A DNA stretch of 37,636 bases from Colimorpha sp045639845 (GTDB lineage: Bacteria; Bacteroidota; Bacteroidia; Bacteroidales; P3). The stretch lies in assembly GCA_045639845.1 (NCBI GenBank), contig JAZUDW010000003.1, positions 1 through 37,636 of the forward strand. Direction: 5' to 3'. The notes under the pieces are model-generated. The model worked only from the letters and a program-made list of their open reading frames with translations, had not been told where the DNA came from and ran no database searches. Positions 32,271 through 37,636 of the stretch are shown piece by piece (the stretch's first letter is position 1; every line of letters starts with the position of its first letter). Both the position numbers and the translations under genes were made by a program.

Positions 32271-32405
32271 GTTGTTGAACTGTTGAATCGTTTATTTGTT
32301 GAGTTGATTTATGAGCAATAATGGTGAATGTTGTTGAACTGTTGAATCGTTTATTTGTTTATTTGATATAAGAGTGATGAATGTTGTTGAATTGTTTATT
32401 TGTTT
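32271..32405. repeat. Perfect 30-bp direct repeat plus partial third copy in the ftsX-DUF3098 spacer
   Basis: The 30-mer beginning GTTGTTGAACTGTTGAATCG occurs identically at 32271-32300 and 32330-32359 (59-nt offset). A third copy lacking its middle (GTTGTTGAATTGTTTATTTG...) lies at 32383-32405 and leads into TTGCTCCACAGTTCGGTTGC, a word family also seen at 20691-20718. It fills much of the 283-nt spacer between two genes that normally lie close together. Confidence 0.8.
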
Positions 32406-32538
32406 GCTCCACAGTTCGGTTGCTGACCTTCGAGTGATTTCATATACTATTGTTCAAATGTCAATAAGTTTCTATCTTATATCTGATTGAGAAGTACGTT
32501 TATTCAATTGCAACATCATTATTCTCATATAAGGACAT

Positions 32539-33408
32539 TTACTGAGCAATACGCAATGCGCGGCGCACAGCTATCCAAGTAGAACCATAGGCTATCACCA
32601 CACCTACCACAGGTAGGCCTAAAGCCATTGCGGCGTATGCTATCCAATACTGAGAATCGGCAACATTGATGCCCATCTGGCTGGCAAAAGAGTAGGCTGC
32701 AGCAGCCAGGATAGCGTCGGCAAGCAAACCGCCCATCAAGCCATACAGCACACTACGGCCCAGGTAGGGGCGGGCAATAAAACCAGTTTTGGCACCCACC
32801 AAACGCATAGTCTTGATAGTCTGCTGTTCGGTGAAGATAGACAGCCTTATGGTAATATTGATAAGCATCACGCATACAAAAAGCAGCAGTACGATGAAGA
32901 TGATGAGAAACCACGAGATACGGTAGAAGTCGTCCAGCAACTCATTCACCACATTCTCTTGATACACCACCTCGGCCACTGCCGCATTGGCAGCCACCTG
33001 CGACTTAAACTGGGCTATCACACCCTGCTGGTGTTCGGGGATAATGCCCGAACGGAAGTTGACCATCAGCGAGGGGTTGAGCGGGTTCTCGCCCAAAAAG
33101 CCTACAAAGTCGTCCTCTAATATCGACGAAAACAACTCGGCAGCTTCATCTTTGGAGATGTAATCAACTTGTTTCACATATTCGTAGCCTTCTATCTCCT
33201 TGGCCAGAGCAGCAGCCATGCTGTCTGTAGCACCCGGCAGCAGATCCACCTTGAAGGTGATACGCTCCTGCATCTCGTGAATATAGCGGTTCGAATGGTA
33301 GTCTATAAACATCAACAATCCAAAGACGAACATCACCAGCATGATGCTCAGCACCGTCGAGGTGCTTCCACCCCACGTCCTGCCTCCATGTTTTTTAGTC
33401 TTTGCCAT
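32539..33408 (-). CDS. ftsX: Cell division protein FtsX
   Basis: Membrane subunit of the FtsEX complex, which activates peptidoglycan hydrolases at the septum. It has 289 residues: one N-terminal helix (VLSIMLVMFVFGLLMFI), a periplasmic domain (ITFKVDLLPGATDSMAAALAKEIE...YISKDEAAELF...LGENPLNPSLMVNF), then three helices with the conserved IFTEQQTIKTMRLVGAKTGFIARPYLGRSVLYGLMGG segment. ftsE is not adjacent, as is usual in Bacteroidetes. It begins 72 nt after the dnaN stop, so it may be read partly from the dnaN promoter. Confidence 0.95.
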   Translation of the reverse strand: MAKTKKHGGRTWGGSTSTVLSIMLVMFVFGLLMFIDYHSNRYIHEMQERITFKVDLLPGATDSMAAALAKEIEGYEYVKQVDYISKDEAAELFSSILEDDFVGFLGENPLNPSLMVNFRSGIIPEHQQGVIAQFKSQVAANAAVAEVVYQENVVNELLDDFYRISWFLIIFIVLLLFVCVMLINITIRLSIFTEQQTIKTMRLVGAKTGFIARPYLGRSVLYGLMGGLLADAILAAAAYSFASQMGINVADSQYWIAYAAMALGLPVVGVVIAYGSTWIAVRRALRIAQ

Positions 33409-33480
33409 TACAGTAATTGTTTATTTTAGTGAACGGTGATCAGTGTTCGGTAGTCCTACAAAAAAAGACAGCAGTCATCG

Positions 33481-34635
33481 CTAATTGGCCAACATTACAG
33501 GCATCACAAGCATCAGCACATCGTCCAGTTTGGCATCGTCGTCGTCGCCATCCACTATGGGGAATATCACGCCTGGGCGGCTGGGGTGGGAGAGGTTCAC
33601 CACGATATGCTCGCTGTCCAGATTGCTCACCATTTCCATAAGGAACTTAGCGTTGAAACCGATCTCCATGGGGTCGCCCTCATACTGACAAGGGATCATC
33701 TCATGGGCATCGTTGGAAAACTCAAGGTCTTCGGCCGAGATAGTGAGTTCGCGCTCGTTCATCGACAGGCGCACCTGATAGGTCGATTTGCTGGCAAAGA
33801 GGCTCACGCGGCGCAGTGTGTTCAGCATCGACTGTCTGTCCACCACCAGCTTGTAGGGCGAGTCTTTGGGTATCACAGCTTCCACATTGGGGTAGCGACC
33901 GTCTATAAGGCGGCACACCACAAAGAGGTTGTCGAAGGCGAAGGTGATGTTCACACCGTTGGTCTCCATCTTTACAGTCGTTTCTTCCTTCTTGGAAGCC
34001 AGCAGGCTCTTCACCATGGTCACAGGCTTGCGGGGAAGGATAAAGTTGGTGCTCTCTTCCGACACGATGTCGGTGCGACGGAAACGAACCAGTTTGTGGG
34101 CATCGGTAGCCACCATGGTAGTACCGTCGGGCGTCATCTCCACAAAAATACCAGTCATCTGCGGTCTGGCATCCTCGGTCGAGGTAGCGAACACCGTCTT
34201 GTTTACGGCATTCACCAGCACCGAAGCAGGCATCGACACCGACACCGTTTCGCCGATGGTAGGCAGCGTAGGGAAGGTCTCGGGGTTCTGACCGGCCAAA
34301 CGATATTTACCCTCACCCGAGGCCACCTCGATAGCATAGTTCGAAGCATCCACAGAGAAAGTCATAGGAACATCGTCCAGCGACTTCAATATGTCCATTA
34401 TCAGTTTGCTAGGCACAGCCACGCAATCAACGCCTTCCACACGGCTCGTTTCGGCTTCCAGCTCCAGGCGGGCAACCATAGTGGTCTGTGTGTCGGTAGC
34501 CGTTATCACCAGCTCTTGGCCCTCCATGCGGAAGAGGAAGCAGTTGATGATAGGAATCACATTACTCGTAGATATCACGCCGCTCAAAGCCTGTAGCTGA
34601 CGCGACAATAATTGACTGTTGATGATGAATCTCAT
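33481..34635 (-). CDS. dnaN: DNA polymerase III sliding clamp, beta subunit
   Basis: Ring-shaped processivity clamp of the replicative polymerase. It has 384 residues: three homologous domains, N-terminal MRFIINSQLLSRQLQALSGVI, LAGQNPETFPTLP, TATDTQTTMVARLELE, ATDAHKLVRFRR and DGRYPNVEAVIPKD, ending with the typical C-terminal VLMLVMPVML. No dnaA or recF is nearby, which is normal in this phylum, so the gene does not mark an origin here. Confidence 0.97.
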   Translation of the reverse strand: MRFIINSQLLSRQLQALSGVISTSNVIPIINCFLFRMEGQELVITATDTQTTMVARLELEAETSRVEGVDCVAVPSKLIMDILKSLDDVPMTFSVDASNYAIEVASGEGKYRLAGQNPETFPTLPTIGETVSVSMPASVLVNAVNKTVFATSTEDARPQMTGIFVEMTPDGTTMVATDAHKLVRFRRTDIVSEESTNFILPRKPVTMVKSLLASKKEETTVKMETNGVNITFAFDNLFVVCRLIDGRYPNVEAVIPKDSPYKLVVDRQSMLNTLRRVSLFASKSTYQVRLSMNERELTISAEDLEFSNDAHEMIPCQYEGDPMEIGFNAKFLMEMVSNLDSEHIVVNLSHPSRPGVIFPIVDGDDDDAKLDDVLMLVMPVMLAN

Positions 34636-34673
34636 ATAGATAACTATTTATATTATTTACTTAATTAAAAATG

Positions 34674-34705
34674 CAAAGATAAGCATTTTCCCCGTATGCG
34701 CACAA
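34674..34705 (-). promoter_or_regulatory. Promoter of dnaN
   Basis: Reverse-strand TTG (34705-34703), 21-nt spacer, TATCTTTG (34681-34674). The dnaN ATG follows 38 nt on. Confidence 0.65.
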
Positions 34706-34941
34706 TAATTCTTTGCCAACCTTTCAACCATCCACGGTTTGTTGGTCCCAAATCAACTGACATACAGGTCCTGGCACCAAGATTGTATCGACACTTTTTT
34801 TATCAAGTGATCCGTGAAGAGTGATCAGCGAACAGACAGTACTGAACCAATGTTTAGTTGTATATTTGAAGGCACCCTCCGATCGCGTCGAGGTACGCAA
34901 CAGTCAAATCAACAAATAAACAAAAAAAAACACCGCCAGCC
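34706..34941. other. Remainder of the 306-nt spacer between the caspase-fold gene and dnaN
   Basis: No gene. It holds CAACAAATAAACAAA (34910-34924), shared with 20666-20680, and AGTGATCCGTGAAGAGTGATC, a tandem AGTGATC word like those in other spacers. No clear terminator of the caspase-fold gene was found. Confidence 0.4.
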
Positions 34942-36633
34942 TCACTTGAGTCTCAGCGAGGTCCAGGAATCCTTTATTTTTCCGCCGGCAATAATCTGGG
35001 GCTCCTGGAGCTTGCCTTGGAGCGACGACTCGTAGGCCACCTCTTTCTGCAACGAACGATACAGGTCTCCCAGCGTGATATTGCCTTTGGTACGCTTTAT
35101 CTCTTTCAGCATATAGTAGGTAAGGAAACCATGGTGCATCTCATCGAAAGTGAAAGCAGTATGCTGCACATCGGCAGCACAGAATATCACTATGTCGCTA
35201 CGCAGGCGAAGCCCCTTCACGCGCTCCACCGTACGCTTGATGTTGAACATCGGTTCGCCGTTGCGCGTAGTGTTGTTAAACGACGCATCGAGCATCAGGG
35301 TCATCTGGTCGGCGGGCACCTGCGAGAGCCACCCGCAAAGGGTGTCGAGCGAAATGCACTGGTCGAACAGGGCCTTGGTGTCGTGGCGGTTCATCTGAGA
35401 TATAGCGTCGATCTCCGTCTTGCCCACCCAGCTCTTCACCGCATAGGGGTCCATGCCGCAAGGAATCAGAACCGCGTTGTATTCAGGGTCGGAGGCACCA
35501 TGGCCGGCATAATAGACTATCACGCGGCCGTTGCCGCCCACAGCCCGCATAGCATTAGCCACCCATTCCACACCCTCTCTCTTTATCGCCGCACGGCTGG
35601 CATTGGTGAGCATCTTTATTTGGCGTTCGGGCACCGAGAGGGTGCGTACGCAGTAGTCTCTGAACACGGCACCGTCGCGCCACGCATAGTCGCAGTTGGG
35701 CAGAGGGGCATCGTAGTTCTCGTTGGCTATGATGATAACGTATGTGTTGGCATTCAGAGCAGCAGCATTGAGGGGGATGTTGTATTCGATAAAGTTGTCG
35801 TTGGTCAGCTCCTCGTTCATGCGGATAATAGTGGGGTTGAAAGCCGAATGAATGGTAAACTCGATGCTGATACGGCGATGATAGGCACCAGCCTCGTCGG
35901 CACAGCGGGTGATGATGAAAAACTCATTCAGCGTGCGCTGCAGCGGCTCCATGTTCGTCTGAAGGTAGTGGCGCACACCCTGGGCACGGGCGAAGGCAAG
36001 CTGCGCGTTGGTAGCAATACCCTCGTTCTGCATAAGGCTCAGCCGCACAGGCTCGCCGTTGAACACAGCCGGGGCATAGCGGTGGTCGCCATACTCGCCA
36101 TGGTAGGCCAGATGCTTAAACGAGAGCGCGTCGGCCGAGCTGGCTATACGTATCGTAACCTGGTTGCCTTGGGCAAAGAGGTCGTCGTTCACACCGGCCA
36201 CCACCTGCTGGGCTATCTGGCACAGAGCCATAGCGCTGTTGCTGTTTTCCAGCAGGTACGACCCCGAGACATAATCGTCCGAGCCGCCCTCCAGGCTCTT
36301 GCAGTTATACGAAATCTCGATCACGTAGTTCAGCTCCGATCTGCCCGAAGCCCCGTCGCCGCTGGCCACGCGCGCTTTGATGCTCACCTCGCTGTCGTTG
36401 TAGAGCCGCCTGTCGTTGGGCAGCTCCTGCAGCAGCGCCTCGGCCTGCTGCTGCATCAGCTGCTGGCGCTGGGCCACATCGGCGCGGATACTGTTGATGA
36501 TAATCTCCCTGTATTCGCTGTTTACCGCATACTCGTTGTCTCTCTGTGCCAACCCCGTGGCCGCAACCACCATGAGTGCAACAGCAAGAAGGCCCTTTTT
36601 AGCCCATTGGTTCAGAATAGTTCGATATTTCAT
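34942..36633 (-). CDS. Secreted caspase-fold (C14) protein with catalytic Cys replaced by Ser
   Basis: It has 563 residues. Signal peptide (about 1-29), a Gln-rich helix (ADVAQRQQLMQQQAEALLQELP), a central domain with an OmpA-like stretch (NEGIATNAQLAFARAQGVRHYLQ, 203-225), then a caspase domain from about 296 (TYVIIIANENYDAPLPNCDYAWRDGAVFRDY). The catalytic His378 lies in VIVYYAGHG. Where family members have DAC followed by Phe/His-Ser-Gly, this protein reads LMLDASFNN (Asp449-Ala-Ser451). It may be a pseudo-protease or use Ser. C-terminal FLTYYMLKEIKRTKGNITLGDLY is typical of bacterial caspase-like proteins. Upstream on the same strand is a small membrane protein. Confidence 0.85.
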   Translation of the reverse strand: MKYRTILNQWAKKGLLAVALMVVAATGLAQRDNEYAVNSEYREIIINSIRADVAQRQQLMQQQAEALLQELPNDRRLYNDSEVSIKARVASGDGASGRSELNYVIEISYNCKSLEGGSDDYVSGSYLLENSNSAMALCQIAQQVVAGVNDDLFAQGNQVTIRIASSADALSFKHLAYHGEYGDHRYAPAVFNGEPVRLSLMQNEGIATNAQLAFARAQGVRHYLQTNMEPLQRTLNEFFIITRCADEAGAYHRRISIEFTIHSAFNPTIIRMNEELTNDNFIEYNIPLNAAALNANTYVIIIANENYDAPLPNCDYAWRDGAVFRDYCVRTLSVPERQIKMLTNASRAAIKREGVEWVANAMRAVGGNGRVIVYYAGHGASDPEYNAVLIPCGMDPYAVKSWVGKTEIDAISQMNRHDTKALFDQCISLDTLCGWLSQVPADQMTLMLDASFNNTTRNGEPMFNIKRTVERVKGLRLRSDIVIFCAADVQHTAFTFDEMHHGFLTYYMLKEIKRTKGNITLGDLYRSLQKEVAYESSLQGKLQEPQIIAGGKIKDSWTSLRLK

Positions 36634-36733
36634 ATAGATAGATAAGTTTATGCTGAAAATAAAAAAAAACCAAACAAAAAACGCACAAATCCGTAGCCCC
36701 GTGGCCGCAACGCCGATCGCCGTTCGGTGATCG

Positions 36734-36952
36734 TCACTTAAACAGTTTTCTTTTGTCGATAATCGAGTCGCGGTCCTCCTTCAGGCGCTGCTCCAGCCGC
36801 CCGCCGTCTATCTGAGGGTTCCTGTCGAGCAGCTGCTTTCGGTAGCGTTTCTCGCGGCGCTCGCGCCACAATGGCAGCACATAGCTGCCCAGCAGGCGGA
36901 AAATCACGTAGAGTATCACGATACACAGCGTCAGGTTCATCAATCGTTTCAT
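36734..36952 (-). CDS. Small single-pass membrane protein
   Basis: It has 72 residues. One N-terminal helix (LTLCIVILYVIFRLLGSYVLPLW, about 7-29) is followed by a strongly basic then mixed-charge tail (RERREKRYRKQLLDRNPQIDGGRLEQRLKEDRDSIIDKRKLFK), probably cytosolic. It is reminiscent of the short membrane proteins with charged tails found in many Bacteroidetes, but no family is assigned. It lies 100 nt upstream of the caspase-fold gene on the same strand, so the two may be co-transcribed. A longer overlapping frame (36959) has no membrane segment and is not chosen. Confidence 0.65.
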   Translation of the reverse strand: MKRLMNLTLCIVILYVIFRLLGSYVLPLWRERREKRYRKQLLDRNPQIDGGRLEQRLKEDRDSIIDKRKLFK

Positions 36953-37002
36953 AGTACAAAGTAATTATTTACGACGGCCTCAGCCTACAGCCGTCAGCAC
37001 TG

Positions 37003-37010
37003 CAAAAATA
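37003..37010 (-). promoter_or_regulatory. -7 box for the small membrane protein / caspase-fold unit
   Basis: Reverse-strand TATTTTTG, 50 nt before the start at 36952. No good -33 element. A hairpin GACGGC / GCCGTC (36973-36995) lies in the resulting leader. Confidence 0.4.
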
Positions 37011-37040
37011 TAAAAAAAAATAGATATACGATAAAATATG

Positions 37041-37048
37041 TATCTTTG
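37041..37048 (+). promoter_or_regulatory. -7 box directly before the BspA-like gene
   Basis: TATCTTTG ends only 4 nt before the ATG at 37053, so the predicted transcript would start at or within a few bases of the start codon. -33 element not clear. Confidence 0.5.
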
Positions 37049-37052
37049 TGGA

Positions 37053-37636
37053 ATGAAAAAAAACGCACCAACACACATGCTGCTGCTGCTTATCTCCATG
37101 TTTGTCAGCCCCATGGTCGGCATTGCACAGCCAGGCGTAAATGCCGAACAATTGCGCTGGAGAAAGGTGAGCACAGGGGTCGATCCCGCCGTATGGGTCA
37201 CCGCTCCCGGCGAAACTGAACGCCCCTACGAAGGCAATATCGCCATACCGTCGGCCGTAGAGATAGGCGGCCTCGAATACCGCGTCACGGGCATAGACAC
37301 GGCCGCCTTTGCCGGCAGCCCCTACCTGGCGTCGGTAGTGCTGCCACCCACCATCGAGAGAGTGGGGCCCCGCGCCTTTGCCGGCTGCCCCCGCCTGGTA
37401 TCGGTGCAGTTCACGGGCCCCATGAGCGTGCTCGAAGCCGAGACCTTCGTCAACTGCCTGCAGCTGCAGCGCATAGTGCTGCCCTCGGGGCTCGTCACGC
37501 TGGGCCAAGGCGCCTTCTACAACTGCCAGCGGCTCCAGATCGTCAACCTGCCCCCGACCCTGCAGCGCATCGAGTCTGCCTGCTTCTCCTTCTGCCTTGG
37601 CCTCTGCGAGGTGCGCGGACTGGGCCACCTGGCCTA
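37053..37636 (+). CDS. BspA-like leucine-rich repeat surface protein (runs off right edge)
   Basis: Exported protein with Treponema pallidum-type leucine-rich repeats (LRR_5/BspA family), often surface adhesins. The 194 visible residues are open at the right end. Signal peptide MKKNAPTHMLLLLISMFVSPMVGIAQ, a beta-rich N-terminal part, then repeats of about 22-23 residues of the form FAGSPYLASVVLPPTIERVG / FAGCPRLVSVQFTGPMSVLE / FVNCLQLQRIVLPSGLVTLG / FYNCQRLQIVNLPPTLQRIE / FSFCLGLCEV. The codons are strikingly GC-rich compared with genes 20 kb to the left. It is divergent from the small membrane protein. A C-terminal sorting signal would lie outside the window. Confidence 0.88.
   Translation, partial: MKKNAPTHMLLLLISMFVSPMVGIAQPGVNAEQLRWRKVSTGVDPAVWVTAPGETERPYEGNIAIPSAVEIGGLEYRVTGIDTAAFAGSPYLASVVLPPTIERVGPRAFAGCPRLVSVQFTGPMSVLEAETFVNCLQLQRIVLPSGLVTLGQGAFYNCQRLQIVNLPPTLQRIESACFSFCLGLCEVRGLGHLA

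Noticed and set aside
33586..34596. 336-codon forward open frame over dnaN
   Set aside because: Antisense shadow of dnaN; His/Arg-rich composition typical of a reversed frame.
34636..34941. Replication origin next to dnaN
   Set aside because: No dnaA, no cluster of DnaA boxes and no origin-type AT/GC layout seen; dnaN in this phylum is often remote from the origin.
35017..36645. 542-codon open frame on the forward strand
   Set aside because: Lies fully antisense to the caspase-fold gene, has no domain or signal, and is explained by GC-rich codon structure of the real gene.
36969..37628. 219-codon reverse open frame at the right edge
   Set aside because: Antisense to the BspA-like repeats; the forward frame has a signal peptide, a promoter and clear leucine-rich repeats.

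Overview
The window looks like chromosomal DNA of a member of the Bacteroidota, most likely order Bacteroidales. The evidence is: Bacteroidetes-type promoters (TTG or TTTG about 20 nt before TAnnTTTG) in front of most transcription units; the ftsX - DUF3098 - uppP - truB gene order; an ATP-type PEP carboxykinase; a BspA-like leucine-rich repeat protein; secreted proteins starting MKK...QAQ; and the near absence of Shine-Dalgarno sequences. Genus cannot be fixed from the sequence alone. Almost everything is core metabolism or housekeeping. No complete insertion sequence, prophage, CRISPR array, rRNA or tRNA was seen.

Left part (1-7.2 kb). A truncated secD (probably the N-terminal half of a SecDF fusion) reads off the left edge. 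Upstream of it is a leftward operon: threonylcarbamoyl-AMP synthase (Sua5/YciO type), a polyprenyl-phosphate sugar-1-phosphate transferase, xseB, and two tandem paralogous small membrane proteins of unknown function. That operon is fired from a strong promoter followed by an intrinsic-terminator-like hairpin inside a tiny leader ORF, so it may be attenuated. The divergent gene is pckA.

Middle (7.2-22.2 kb). An unrecognised 505-residue membrane protein is followed by a leftward GNAT-mltG pair. A long rightward series follows: inositol-monophosphatase-family enzyme, long NfeD-type membrane protease, an ABC exporter that stops right after its H-loop, a Cys/Met-metabolism PLP enzyme with a good terminator, an ElbB-like protein, an RsmI-like methylase, a secreted C69 dipeptidase, a secreted endonuclease/exonuclease/phosphatase-fold protein and murF.

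Right (22.2-37.6 kb). An 876-nt gene-free stretch holds a candidate 718-bp degenerate transposable element with 13-bp perfect inverted ends. Then come rightward M20 peptidase, queA, rarA, an ABC-F ATPase and ybaK, followed by leftward genes: ftsX - DUF3098 - uppP - truB, dnaN, a secreted caspase-fold protein whose catalytic cysteine position reads serine, and a small membrane protein. A divergent BspA-like gene runs off the right edge.

Two large-scale features stand out. Intergenic spacers right of about 19 kb share short repeat words (AGTGATGATGAA ends, a 30-bp perfect repeat, GCTCCAC/GGTCACTG words) that are not seen left of 7.2 kb. Base composition also climbs clearly toward the right edge. 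The items most worth a second look are the leader/attenuator before the threonylcarbamoyl-AMP synthase, the Cys-to-Ser caspase-like protein, and the inverted-repeat-bounded intergenic elements.
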